Notes under the pieces: generated by a model
Databases searched by the model: none
Seen by the model: the letters and a program-made list of their open reading frames with translations, nothing else
Told to the model about the DNA's origin: nothing
Program-made: the position numbers and the translations under genes
Origin: 39-52-133 sp036523795
GTDB taxonomy: Bacteria > Pseudomonadota > Gammaproteobacteria > Burkholderiales > Gallionellaceae
DNA: 64,000 nucleotides
Direction: 5' to 3'
NCBI GenBank assembly: GCA_036523795.1
Contig: DATDDN010000066.1
Span: 1 to 64,000, forward strand
Part shown: piece by piece, positions 28,465 through 36,813 of the stretch
Layout: each line of letters opens with the position of its first letter
How positions within the stretch are numbered: the stretch's first letter is position 1

Positions 28465-28707
28465 ATGCCTATTTATGAATATCGTTGCGGCAGCTGTGGC
28501 GTCCAGAACGACGTGATGCAGAAGATGAGCGACGCCGAACTGACCACCTGCCCGGCCTGCGGCAAGGAGACCTATTCCAAGCAGCTGTCGGCTGCCGGTT
28601 TCCAGCTCAAGGGCAATGGCTATTATGTGACTGACTTCAAGAACAAGCCGGCCCCTGCCTGTGGTACAGGCGGCTGTGGTAGCGGCGGCTGCGGCGGCAA
28701 CGCGTGA
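28465..28707 (+). CDS. FmdB-family zinc-ribbon protein
   Basis: This is an 80-residue protein. The N-terminal half is a zinc ribbon with paired cysteines, YRCGSCG and CPACG, in the MPIYEYRC context that defines the FmdB (putative regulatory protein) family. The rest is Gly/Cys-rich (GTGGCGSGGCGG) and probably flexible. An AGGAGG ribosome-binding site gives good support to ATG 28465. The stop overlaps the start of the DUF502 gene, a pairing that recurs in betaproteobacteria, often upstream of aspS as here. Its molecular function is not established. Confidence 0.93.
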   Translation: MPIYEYRCGSCGVQNDVMQKMSDAELTTCPACGKETYSKQLSAAGFQLKGNGYYVTDFKNKPAPACGTGGCGSGGCGGNA

Positions 28708-29321
28708 AAAAGTGCCTGCTGACCGGCTTGCTGGTGTGGGTGCCCCTGGGCATCACCATCTGGGTGCTGAGTCTCATCATCAACACGCTCGACCTGAGCC
28801 TGACCCTGCTGCCGGATGAATGGCAGCCGGACCGCCTGCTCGGAAGACACATCCCCGGCCTGGGGCTGATCCTGACCGCGGTGGTGGTGTTCATCACCGG
28901 CCTGCTCACGCGCAATGTATTCGGCCAGCAGCTACTGAACGCCTGGGATGCCATACTGCGCCACATTCCCTTCGTCAGCGCCGTCTACAACAGCGTCAAG
29001 CAGGTGAGCGACACCCTGCTGTCGGGCAAGGGCAATGCCTTCCGCAAGGTGCTGCTGGTGCGCTACCCGCATGCCGATGCCTGGTCGCTGGCCTTTCAGA
29101 CCGGTATGCCGAGCGAGGTGGCCGGCACGCTGGAAGGCGAGTATGTAGGCGTGTTTGTGCCCACTACGCCCAGCCCGGTCAACGGCTTTTATTTCTACGT
29201 ACGCAAGGCGGATACCATCGAGCTCAACATCAGCGTGGATGTGGCGTTCAAGTCCATCATCTCGATGGGCGTGGTGGCCTCGCCCGAAGACACGGCCAAG
29301 ATGAAGGCCTATCAACCCTGA
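28704..29321 (+). CDS. DUF502 family membrane protein
   Basis: This 205-residue protein has two membrane segments: residues 3-25 (LLTGLLVWVPLGITIWVLSLIIN) and 52-75 (LGLILTAVVVFITGLLT). It then has a soluble domain with IPFVSAVYNSVKQVSDTLL and GVFVPTTPSPVNGFYFYV, both hallmarks of DUF502. Function is unknown; some relatives are implicated in membrane or light responses in other lineages, which cannot be inferred here. Its ATG overlaps the preceding stop by four bases, and aspS follows 37 bases on, so one transcript is likely. Confidence 0.92.
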   Translation: MKKCLLTGLLVWVPLGITIWVLSLIINTLDLSLTLLPDEWQPDRLLGRHIPGLGLILTAVVVFITGLLTRNVFGQQLLNAWDAILRHIPFVSAVYNSVKQVSDTLLSGKGNAFRKVLLVRYPHADAWSLAFQTGMPSEVAGTLEGEYVGVFVPTTPSPVNGFYFYVRKADTIELNISVDVAFKSIISMGVVASPEDTAKMKAYQP

Positions 29322-29358
29322 ACTGTTTTACCCCTGATTTTTATTTCATAGAACTGAC

Positions 29359-31152
29359 ATGCGAACTCATTACTGCGGACATCTGAACGCCTCTCTGCTT
29401 GATCAAACCGTGACCCTGTGCGGCTGGGCGCATCGCCGCCGCGATCATGGCGGCGTCATCTTCATCGACCTGCGCGACCGCGAAGGCCTGGCACAGATCG
29501 TGTGCGACCCGGATCGCGCCGAGATGTTCAGGATTGCCGAATCCGTACGCAACGAATTCGTGCTGCGCATCACCGGCAAGGTGCGCCGCCGTCCGGAAGG
29601 CACCACCAATGCCAATCTCGCCAGCGGCGAAATCGAGATCCTGTGCCAGGAGATCGAAGTGCTGAATACTTCGGTGACCCCACCGTTCCAGCTGGACGAC
29701 GAAAACCTGTCCGAGAACGTGCGCCTCACCCATCGCGTGATCGATCTGCGCCGCCCGCAGATGCAGCACAACATGATGCTGCGCTACAAGACAGCGCGCG
29801 CATTCCGCCGCTTCCTCGACGACAAGGGCTTCATCGACATCGAGACCCCGATGCTGACCAAATCCACGCCGGAAGGCGCACGCGACTACCTGGTGCCGTC
29901 GCGCGTGCATGCTGGAGAATTCTTCGCCTTGCCGCAATCGCCGCAGCTGTTCAAGCAGATGCTGATGGTGGCCGGCTTCGACCGCTACTACCAGATCACC
30001 AAGTGCTTCCGCGACGAAGACCTGCGCGCCGACCGCCAGCCCGAGTTCACCCAGGTGGATATCGAGACCTCGTTCATGAGCGAAGAGCAGATCATGAACA
30101 TGACGGAAGAAATGATCCGCACCGTATTCAAGGAAGTGCTGGACGTGGCGCTGCCCAACCCCTTCCCGCGCATGACCTACCAGGAAGCCATGGCGCGCTT
30201 CGGTTCGGACAAGCCGGACATGCGCGTGACGCTGGAACTCACCGAAGTGACCGATGCGGTGAAGGACGTGGCGTTCAAGGTGTTCGCCAGTGTGGCCAGC
30301 AGCGGCGGCCGTGTGGCCGCCTTGCGCATTCCCGGCGGTGCCACGCTCAGCCGCGGCGAGATCGACGAGTACACCAAGTTTGTCGGCATCTACGGCGCCA
30401 AGGGCCTGGCCTACATCAAGGTCAACGACGTCACCCAGCTGAATGAAACCGGCCTGCAATCGCCGATCGTGAAGAACATCCACGAAGCTGCGCTGAAGAC
30501 CATCATGCAGCGCACCGGTGCACAGAACGGCGACCTGATCTTCTTCGGCGCGGACAAGGAAAAGGTTGTGAACGACGCGCTGGGTGCGCTGCGCATCAAG
30601 ATCGGCCACGAGAAGGGCTACACCAATGGCAAGGCATGGGAGCCGCTGTGGGTGGTGGACTTCCCCATGTTCGAGTACGACGACGAGGCAAAGCGCTGGA
30701 ACGCCTGCCACCATCCGTTTACGTCGCCCAAGGACGAGCACCTGCAGTTCCTCGAGACCGATCCGGGCAAGTGCCTGGCCAAGGCCTATGACCTGGCGCT
30801 GAACGGCTGGGAAATCGGCGGCGGTTCCGTGCGTATCCACAAGGAAGAAGTGCAGAGCCAGGTGTTCCGCGCGCTCAACATCGGCGCCGAGGAAGCGCAG
30901 CTCAAGTTCGGCTTCCTGCTCGATGCGCTGAAATACGGCGCGCCACCCCACGGTGGCCTGGCCTTCGGCCTGGATCGCATCGTCACCATGATGACCGGTG
31001 CCGAGTCCATCCGCGACGTGATCGCCTTCCCGAAAACCCAGCGTGCACAGTGCCTGCTGACCCAGGCACCGAGCGCGGTGGACGAGAAGCAGTTGCGCGA
31101 GCTGCACATCCGCCTGCGCCAGCAAACCACGGTCGAAGTCAGCAAGGGCTGA
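29359..31152 (+). CDS. aspS: Aspartyl-tRNA synthetase
   Basis: This class IIb synthetase of 597 residues has normal bacterial length. Its N-terminal OB-fold anticodon-binding domain (VTLCGWAHRRRDHGGVIFIDLRD, shown in two parts in the protein) is followed by motif 2 with CFRDEDLRADRQPEF. A GAD insertion domain occupies about residues 280-420, and motif 3 is GLAFGLDRIV. Whether it is discriminating (Asp only) or also charges tRNA(Asn) was not decided; gatCAB is not in the window. It continues the FmdB-DUF502-aspS-(RNase, barstar)-nudB array. Confidence 0.97.
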   Translation: MRTHYCGHLNASLLDQTVTLCGWAHRRRDHGGVIFIDLRDREGLAQIVCDPDRAEMFRIAESVRNEFVLRITGKVRRRPEGTTNANLASGEIEILCQEIEVLNTSVTPPFQLDDENLSENVRLTHRVIDLRRPQMQHNMMLRYKTARAFRRFLDDKGFIDIETPMLTKSTPEGARDYLVPSRVHAGEFFALPQSPQLFKQMLMVAGFDRYYQITKCFRDEDLRADRQPEFTQVDIETSFMSEEQIMNMTEEMIRTVFKEVLDVALPNPFPRMTYQEAMARFGSDKPDMRVTLELTEVTDAVKDVAFKVFASVASSGGRVAALRIPGGATLSRGEIDEYTKFVGIYGAKGLAYIKVNDVTQLNETGLQSPIVKNIHEAALKTIMQRTGAQNGDLIFFGADKEKVVNDALGALRIKIGHEKGYTNGKAWEPLWVVDFPMFEYDDEAKRWNACHHPFTSPKDEHLQFLETDPGKCLAKAYDLALNGWEIGGGSVRIHKEEVQSQVFRALNIGAEEAQLKFGFLLDALKYGAPPHGGLAFGLDRIVTMMTGAESIRDVIAFPKTQRAQCLLTQAPSAVDEKQLRELHIRLRQQTTVEVSKG

Positions 31153-31199
31153 GACCTGCCTGCAACATCGGGCAGGGCGTGCGTCATTAGGGGAATGCA

Positions 31200-31601
31200 T
31201 TGAACCTGAACTGGATGAAAAATCTGCGCATCGCACTGCCCGCCCTGGGCCTGCTGCTGGCCGCCTGGCTGGCGCTGTCGGCACAGCCGGGCGTAGCCCG
31301 CGGTCACGAGGTGCAAGGCGCTGCAGGCAGCAGCATCGGCCATGCAGAGCTGCCCGCCGAGGCGCGCGCCACCCTGCAGCTGATCAGGCAGGGCGGCCCC
31401 TTTCCCTTTCCGCGTGACGGCGTGGTGTTCGGCAACTACGAGCGTCGCCTGCCTGCCAGGCCGCGCGGCTATTACCACGAATACACCGTCAGGACGCCGG
31501 GCGCCTACAATCGCGGCGCTCGCCGCATCGTGTGCGGCCATGTCGATGAGTGCTATTACAGCGACGACCACTACGAAACATTCAAACGCATCCGGGAGTA
31601 G
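31200..31601 (+). CDS. Secreted guanyl-specific ribonuclease (RNase Sa/N1/T1-like)
   Basis: This is a 133-residue protein with an N-terminal hydrophobic signal (IALPALGLLLAAWLALSA). The mature part aligns closely with Streptomyces RNase Sa. DGVVFGNYE, YYHEYTV (general-base Glu), the two Arg of NRGARRIVCG, and the DHYETF catalytic His are all kept. It should cleave RNA after guanosine and be exported. A TTG start at 31200 has an AGGGGA site 5 bases upstream; ATG 31215 is an alternative. The next gene, 3 bases downstream, encodes a barstar-like inhibitor, giving a nuclease-immunity pair. Confidence 0.9.
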   Translation: MNLNWMKNLRIALPALGLLLAAWLALSAQPGVARGHEVQGAAGSSIGHAELPAEARATLQLIRQGGPFPFPRDGVVFGNYERRLPARPRGYYHEYTVRTPGAYNRGARRIVCGHVDECYYSDDHYETFKRIRE

Positions 31602-31604
31602 GGT

Positions 31605-32000
31605 ATGGAAAATCTTGCCTCGCGTTTAAGCAATCTGGATGAAGCCGGTGTGTACAGCATAACCTGCGCCCTGAGCGACATGCGCAGCGCTGCGGCCACC
31701 TGCGGGTTTCACGTGTTCGATGTGGATCTGTCCAGCGTGCACAGCAAGGGCGAATTCCTCGCCGCCATTGCCGAGGCCATCCAGGCGCCGGTCTGGCTGC
31801 ACAAGAACTGGGATGCGCTGGCCGACGTGCTGGGCGACCTGTCCTGGCAGCCGGCACCGGGCTACGTGTTGGTGCTGCGCAATGGCGGCGAACTGCTCAA
31901 CCTGGGCGAGAGCGACCATGAAATTGCCCGCGACATCCTGCAGGACACGGTGTCGTTCTGGAAGACACAGGGCAAGCCGTTCTGGGTATTCTTCTGCTGA
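31605..32000 (+). CDS. Barstar-family ribonuclease inhibitor
   Basis: This is a 131-residue cytoplasmic protein with no signal peptide. The C-terminal 90 residues match barstar: KGEFLAAIAEAI, WLHKNWDALADVLGDLSW, and a closing FWKTQGKPFWVFF. The Asn-Trp-Asp-Ala-Leu segment is the core of the helix that plugs the nuclease active site. It presumably protects the producer from the RNase made by the preceding gene, to which it is translationally close (3-base gap). It is followed 5 bases later by nudB. Confidence 0.92.
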   Translation: MENLASRLSNLDEAGVYSITCALSDMRSAAATCGFHVFDVDLSSVHSKGEFLAAIAEAIQAPVWLHKNWDALADVLGDLSWQPAPGYVLVLRNGGELLNLGESDHEIARDILQDTVSFWKTQGKPFWVFFC

Positions 32001-32005
32001 ACAGC

Positions 32006-32449
32006 ATGGCCTACAAGCAACCCGTTTCCGTCCTCGTTGTCATCCATAGCGCAGAGCTCGAAGTGCTGCTGCTGGAACGCGCCGATCGCCCGGGCTACTG
32101 GCAATCCGTCACCGGCAGCCGCGACGATGAAGAGTCGCTGCGCGCCACCGCCATCCGCGAAGTGGCGGAAGAGACCGGGCTGGACGCGGAGCAATACAAG
32201 CTGAGCGACTGGCAGCAGCAGAATGTGTACGAGATCTACCCGCACTGGCGCCACCGCTACGCGCCCGGCATAACGCACAACACCGAGCATGTGTTCGGGC
32301 TGGAATTACCATCCCGATTGCCGGTCAAAATATCACCGCGCGAACACCTCGCCTTTCAATGGCTGCCCTGGCAGCAGGCCGCCGACAAAGTGTTCTCGCC
32401 CAGCAACCGCGCGGCGATCTTGCAGCTGGCTGCGCGCCATACGGCATGA
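32006..32449 (+). CDS. nudB: Dihydroneopterin triphosphate diphosphatase (Nudix)
   Basis: NudB removes pyrophosphate from dihydroneopterin triphosphate in folate synthesis. The 147-residue protein has the Nudix box starting at GSRDDEESLRATAIREVAEE (G, E, REVAEE and the following TGL). The N terminus, QPVSVLVVIHS, and the WRHRYAPGITHNTEHVF stretch match NudB. In E. coli nudB also follows aspS, which supports the name; here an RNase-barstar pair has been inserted between them. Confidence 0.93.
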   Translation: MAYKQPVSVLVVIHSAELEVLLLERADRPGYWQSVTGSRDDEESLRATAIREVAEETGLDAEQYKLSDWQQQNVYEIYPHWRHRYAPGITHNTEHVFGLELPSRLPVKISPREHLAFQWLPWQQAADKVFSPSNRAAILQLAARHTA

Positions 32450-32479
32450 CTGTCCCGCACCCAACGAACGAAGGAAGCG

Positions 32480-33637
32480 ATGATGCAACAGAACCTGATC
32501 AACATTCCCTACGATCATCCCGATGCTGCGCATAACAGCTGCAGCACCGCGCAGGCCAGGGCCAGGCAGCCGCGCGACCCCAGGCCGGAAGAAAAGGCTG
32601 CACTGATCGAGCGCATCAAGCGCATGCTGAAGGAACAGGATGCGGTGCTGGTGGCGCATTACTACGTCAACTCCGATCTGCAGGACCTGGCTGAATCTAC
32701 CGGTGGCTACGTGTCCGACTCGCTCGACATGGCGCGCTTTGGTCACGAGCATCCGGCCAAAACACTGATCGTCGCCGGCGTGCGCTTCATGGGCGAGACC
32801 GCGAAGATCCTCAACCCGGAAAAGAGGGTGCTGATGCCCGATCTGGAAGCCGAGTGCTCGCTCGACCTCGGCTGCCCGGCGGATGAATTCACCGCCTTCT
32901 GCGATGCGCATCCCGACCATACCGTGGTCGTGTACGCCAATACCAGCGCTGCCGTGAAGGCGCGCGCCGACTGGATGGTGACCAGCTCCATCGCGCTGCC
33001 CATCGTCAAGCACCTCAAGGAACAGGGCCAGAAAATCCTGTGGGCGCCGGACCGTCATCTGGGCCGTTACATCCAGGAGCAGACCGGCGCCGACATGCTG
33101 CTGTGGCAAGGCTCGTGTGTGGTGCACGACGAATTCAAGATGAATGCGCTGGAAGAAATGATGGCCGCGCATCCCACCGCCAAGGTGCTGGTGCATCCGG
33201 AGTCGCCGCGCTCCATCGTGGCGCTGGCCGACGTGGTGGGCTCCACCACGCAGCTGATCAACGCCTCGCAGAGGATGGGCGCGCAGGAATTCATCGTCGC
33301 TACCGACAACGGCATCCTGCACAAGATGCGTACGCTGTCACCGCACAAACTGTTCCTCGAAGCGCCCACGCGCGGCTACGGTGCCACCTGCGTCAGCTGC
33401 AACCACTGCCCGTGGATGGCGATGAACGGGCTGGTGAATCTGGCGGAGGTGCTGGAGAGAGCGGGAGGGTCGCCGCAAAGCGGCGGGGCACCCACCGGCC
33501 TACCCCTTGCGGGTGAGGGGCACAACGAAATTCATGTGGATCGAGCCGTGGGCGAACGCGCAAAGGTGTCGATCCAGCGCATGCTGGATTTTGCCAAGCA
33601 GATCAATTTGCCGGGGAAGAATTTGGGGAATGCATGA
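32480..33637 (+). CDS. nadA: Quinolinate synthase A
   Basis: NadA condenses iminoaspartate with dihydroxyacetone phosphate to give quinolinate in NAD synthesis, using a [4Fe-4S] cluster. The 385-residue protein has VLVAHYYVNSDLQDLAE, the cysteine in CSLDLGCPADEF, and the C-terminal CVSCNHCPWMAMN segment that ligates the cluster. Near residue 330 it has a Gly/Pro-rich stretch (GGSPQSGGAPTGLPLAGEG) that breaks the expected LERAG-GNEIHVD junction and is encoded by repeat-like DNA at 33466-33520. A GAAGGAAG site precedes the ATGATG start; the second ATG (32483) is equally possible. Confidence 0.94.
   Translation: MMQQNLINIPYDHPDAAHNSCSTAQARARQPRDPRPEEKAALIERIKRMLKEQDAVLVAHYYVNSDLQDLAESTGGYVSDSLDMARFGHEHPAKTLIVAGVRFMGETAKILNPEKRVLMPDLEAECSLDLGCPADEFTAFCDAHPDHTVVVYANTSAAVKARADWMVTSSIALPIVKHLKEQGQKILWAPDRHLGRYIQEQTGADMLLWQGSCVVHDEFKMNALEEMMAAHPTAKVLVHPESPRSIVALADVVGSTTQLINASQRMGAQEFIVATDNGILHKMRTLSPHKLFLEAPTRGYGATCVSCNHCPWMAMNGLVNLAEVLERAGGSPQSGGAPTGLPLAGEGHNEIHVDRAVGERAKVSIQRMLDFAKQINLPGKNLGNA
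33466..33520. repeat. Repeat-like in-frame insertion inside nadA
   Basis: This stretch contains a CGCCGCAAAGCGGCG hairpin and a CCCCTTGCGGGTGAGGGG hairpin. The second is of the same style as the palindromic element inside gluQRS and encodes LPLAGEG. The reading frame is kept. Confidence 0.55.
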
Positions 33638-33978
33638 GTGAGCGTCAGCTCAAATCAGGGAGATTCTTAAGTACTCAAGCCAGCAAAGATTCGTTACTAC
33701 CCAATATGAAGATACATAATCGATCTGACAATTCAGCTTCTCAGGTCGGCAGTTCTGGAATGATGGTGCTGCTGATGATGCTCATTACCTTTTGGCTGGC
33801 AGCGCGGCCTTGGCTGTCCTTTGTCAACTTTCCTTTGGGGTTTCTGGCATTAGTATTTTTCATATGCCGCCGCGCACACATCGCGAGTAGTGAAGGCTCG
33901 TTTTGTCATATGTACCAGAAATATTGCCGCCACCAAATGACACAAGAAAGGCCAAAGTTGGTGCGCTGGTATTCGTAG
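33634..33978 (+). CDS. Possible truncated small membrane protein
   Basis: This 114-residue open frame starts at an ATGA overlap with nadA. Residues 43-83 hold two likely membrane segments (MMVLLMMLITFWLAA and FPLGFLALVFFI). The last ~39 residues run through the antisense of the DUF1566 gene and look unreal, so the gene may have lost its original end when the accessory islet was inserted. It is AT-richer than nadA. No family was recognised; it may not be expressed. Confidence 0.35.
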   Translation: MSERQLKSGRFLSTQASKDSLLPNMKIHNRSDNSASQVGSSGMMVLLMMLITFWLAARPWLSFVNFPLGFLALVFFICRRAHIASSEGSFCHMYQKYCRHQMTQERPKLVRWYS

Positions 33979-34840
33979 TTGACGTCCAATAATATGCCGA
34001 TTGAGTGTTCGGAAAGTACATTGAATTAATAGCTGGATTGACGGTTGTATAGTCTACGAGGGCGTTTAATTCCTTCACATTCGGCAGGCGCCAATCTGTA
34101 AATCCGCCAACGGACAAGCCGTCACAATAAAGCAACGCCTGCTCCCATGACTTGACTGTACCGTCATCCTGTTTCTGCCAAATGAGATTTCTGCCTGCAT
34201 CGGTCACAGTGCCATTCCCATTATCGGAGAACCGGCTATAACTCAGTACGCCTCTGACACACCGCACGAAGCTCGTGTAGGTTTTGTTATCGTTATAACC
34301 AGTCACGCCACCATTGAAAAGAAAGCCCCATGTACTCGAAGTCGCACCTGTGTTTCCAGCGTAGGGCGTTGCCGCCCAGTAATATCCGAGCTTTGTGGTC
34401 GGAAAGTAGCTCAAATTAATATTTGGCAAAATTGTACTGCTGTAAGCTGCAATGCCCACCAGCTCAAAGGTCGTTGGTAGGCGCCACCCCATACCTGGTA
34501 ACGAAAGACTCCCACAATATGCTGTTGCTTCGCTCCATGTTCGGAGGGTGCCATCGTCGTCCTTCTGCCATACGAGATTGGTAACATTGTCCGTAATCGT
34601 CCCGTCTCCGTTGTCAGTGTATGAAGGAGAATTTATGGTGTAATCGCTATCTTCGCCAAAAGTCGTAGTATAAGACGCGGTCTGTCCGGTATCTGGAATG
34701 AAAACGGTAATCGCAGTGACATTGCCGTTACTGTTACTACTATCCCCCCCGCCGCCACAACCGACGAGTAGCGAGGTCAGGAAAACGATCAAGCCGGCAA
34801 CAAATTGAGTTGCGTGGCTTAGTAAATTAGGAAGTTTCAT
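33860..34840 (-). CDS. DUF1566 (two-copy) lipoprotein
   Basis: This 326-residue lipoprotein has the lipobox LLVGC followed by a Gly/Ser linker. It then has two copies of the DUF1566 module, each starting YTDNGDGTITDNVTNLVWQK or FSDNGNGTVTDAGRNLIWQK and containing GWRLPT/DWRLPN and a closing FVRCVRG/YSRCVRG. The module has a C-type-lectin or formylglycine-enzyme-like fold and is common in surface and secreted proteins. It is AT-richer than the flanking core genes. Role unknown; surface display is likely. DUF1566 proteins can be targets of diversity-generating retroelements, but no reverse transcriptase or template repeat was seen nearby. Confidence 0.88.
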   Translation of the reverse strand: MKLPNLLSHATQFVAGLIVFLTSLLVGCGGGGDSSNSNGNVTAITVFIPDTGQTASYTTTFGEDSDYTINSPSYTDNGDGTITDNVTNLVWQKDDDGTLRTWSEATAYCGSLSLPGMGWRLPTTFELVGIAAYSSTILPNINLSYFPTTKLGYYWAATPYAGNTGATSSTWGFLFNGGVTGYNDNKTYTSFVRCVRGVLSYSRFSDNGNGTVTDAGRNLIWQKQDDGTVKSWEQALLYCDGLSVGGFTDWRLPNVKELNALVDYTTVNPAINSMYFPNTQSAYYWTSTTNTSAPTLAFLVSFGGGNISGTYDKTSLHYSRCVRGGI

Positions 34841-35043
34841 GACATACCACCCTTCTATCGCAGCTCGGGGAAGACGTGAAGAGACATCACAGAGAGGTAG
34901 TCAAGCTACCCTGACACGGCGAGCAACCGATCCTCAGCAGAAGCTGCAGCTATAGCTCGGCTTTCGTTATCCGCTGAGTAGATCAAGCTGACGTCTCTGA
35001 AGCTCAATTGCGTCCGCAGTTGCCATTTATCAATGTCTGTTAG
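34841..35043. other. Intergenic gap between two lipoprotein genes, no gene seen
   Basis: A short inverted pair, GGTAG-TCAAG-CTACC, occurs near 34896. No open frame with a good start, tRNA-like or terminator-like structure was found. Confidence 0.5.
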
Positions 35044-36672
35044 TCATGGTGCCAACGGATTAGGGGAAACGAACACATCCATCCAACCATTCGTGTCGCC
35101 GAGCACAAGATTTGTGGCTTGGGAAGATAACACCACATACTCACCATTGGCGGTCATTGAGACCATAACACTGTCTCCGCTCGGTCCGTTTGCCTGGTCT
35201 CCATTGCCAGCAGCGTTGATCCGGATGGTCTGATTGGTTTGGCGGTCGTGAACGAATACATCGGGAACCCCATTCGTATCACCCGCCACTAGGTTCGTTG
35301 CTGCGGAGAGGAAAGCGATAAAACGTCCATCTTCTGAAACGGCGGGCCTATTAAGATCTGGGACCTCACCATTTGCCTCTGTCCCGTCAGTCGCCACGTC
35401 CACCCGGATTGTTACGCCTGTCTGTAAATCATGGACAAAAATATCCCTTACGCCGTTCGTGTCACCAGTCACAAGATTGGTTGCAACAGATGTATACGCC
35501 ACCACTTGCCCATTTCCTGAGATTGCGGGAAGGTTACATGATCCATTCGCGGGCGTACCAGTCGATGAGACACTGGCCATTGTGGTCTGGTTAGTTTGAC
35601 GATCACGCACAAAAATCTGACCATTGGACATGAAAGCTACGTATCTACCATCATAGGAGATGCTGGGTCCACTATCAAAAGCTCCACCGCCGATCTGAGT
35701 GCCACCAAGGCCAATGCTGACTAGGTTTGTTTCCCCTGACTCTCGATCGTGCACAAAAATATCCCCATTCGCTCCATTCAGATCCGTCGGGACCAGGTTG
35801 GAAGCTAGGGAGAAGAAGGTCACATACCGACCGTCCGCAGAGATCGCTGGAGCAAAACTTCCCCCGTTAGCCTGTGCACCTCCAGTTGCGATACTAACTC
35901 TCGTTGTAGTCCCCAATTGTCTATCTCGAACGAAAATGTCAGGACTCGCATTTGAATCTGCAGCGATCAAGTTTGAATCGAAGGAACTGAAGGCGACATA
36001 ACGCCCATCAGAAGATACAGCCGGCTGTTGTCCTCCCTGCAGGGCTGGGAGGCCGTTCAAATCAACACTCACCAGGCTAGTCTCGTTCGTCACCCGATCA
36101 TGAAGCAGAATATTGCCAGAGCTACTACCTCCTGAAATCAGGTTTGAGGCACTTGTATGAAAGGCAATATAACCACCTTCGGAAGATACTGCACCCATCC
36201 AGCTAGCCTGGTTCCCTTCGGTGGTGTTGGTTGATACGCTTACGCGTTCAATGGGTAATCCGTTAGCTAAGGCCACCTTCACGGTAACTGAAGCCGTCGC
36301 AGTATTGCCATACCCATCTTTGATGGTATAAGAGAACTTGTCTCTTCCGGTGAAATTCGTGGCAGGCGAGTAATTGACAGTGCCATTCTGATTTATACTG
36401 ACCGCGCCTCGCATGCCTTGTGTGACAGAAGCTACGGAGAGGGTGTCTCCATCCGGGTCTGTATCATTTGCAAGTACATTGATGTTCAACGCCATATTCA
36501 TCCGCGTGGCAGCCACATCGTTTGCTGCTACTGGAGCCACGTTACCCGAAATTGGAGGCGGGCTAGTATTACCTCCACCTCCTCCTTCACCGCCACAACC
36601 GCCAAGAAATAAGATGAAGACTAGATAAAAACTTAACCCAAATCTTTGTAGGAATATATTCAATGTTTGCAT
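35044..36672 (-). CDS. Lipoprotein with cadherin-like domain and beta-propeller repeats
   Basis: This is a 542-residue lipoprotein. A signal ends in the lipobox FLGGC, followed by a Gly-rich linker. Residues ~45-135 form an Ig/cadherin-like domain with NVLANDTDPDGDTLSVASV and FSYTIKDGYGNTATASVTV. The rest is seven or so TolB/WD40-like propeller blades, each with a phrase such as SSDGRYVAFSS, ISADGRYVTFFS or SEDGRFIAFLS plus DIFVHDRQT. It probably sits at the outer membrane and binds other proteins or glycans. ATG 36672 has an AAGGAG site. Base composition is AT-richer than the core genes, as for the neighbouring DUF1566 lipoprotein, and a decayed IS lies upstream. Confidence 0.88.
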   Translation of the reverse strand: MQTLNIFLQRFGLSFYLVFILFLGGCGGEGGGGGNTSPPPISGNVAPVAANDVAATRMNMALNINVLANDTDPDGDTLSVASVTQGMRGAVSINQNGTVNYSPATNFTGRDKFSYTIKDGYGNTATASVTVKVALANGLPIERVSVSTNTTEGNQASWMGAVSSEGGYIAFHTSASNLISGGSSSGNILLHDRVTNETSLVSVDLNGLPALQGGQQPAVSSDGRYVAFSSFDSNLIAADSNASPDIFVRDRQLGTTTRVSIATGGAQANGGSFAPAISADGRYVTFFSLASNLVPTDLNGANGDIFVHDRESGETNLVSIGLGGTQIGGGAFDSGPSISYDGRYVAFMSNGQIFVRDRQTNQTTMASVSSTGTPANGSCNLPAISGNGQVVAYTSVATNLVTGDTNGVRDIFVHDLQTGVTIRVDVATDGTEANGEVPDLNRPAVSEDGRFIAFLSAATNLVAGDTNGVPDVFVHDRQTNQTIRINAAGNGDQANGPSGDSVMVSMTANGEYVVLSSQATNLVLGDTNGWMDVFVSPNPLAP

Positions 36673-36813
36673 GATAGGTCTCCTTTTGGGAGGAATGTCT
36701 CGTTGCGAAACACCTAACACGTAGTTTCGATATCCTTTTCTTAAATATCAATAAAGCAAATTGCCTATATATTCGAATTGGTTACGTATTATTGGCAACT
36801 AGGGTTGGGAGGT

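Noticed and set aside
29341..31284. A 647-codon open frame on the minus strand across aspS
   Set aside because: It is the antisense of a clear aspartyl-tRNA synthetase and shows no family features.
33860..34840. Possible diversity-generating retroelement target (DUF1566 fold)
   Set aside because: No reverse transcriptase, no template repeat and no adenine-biased variable region seen nearby.
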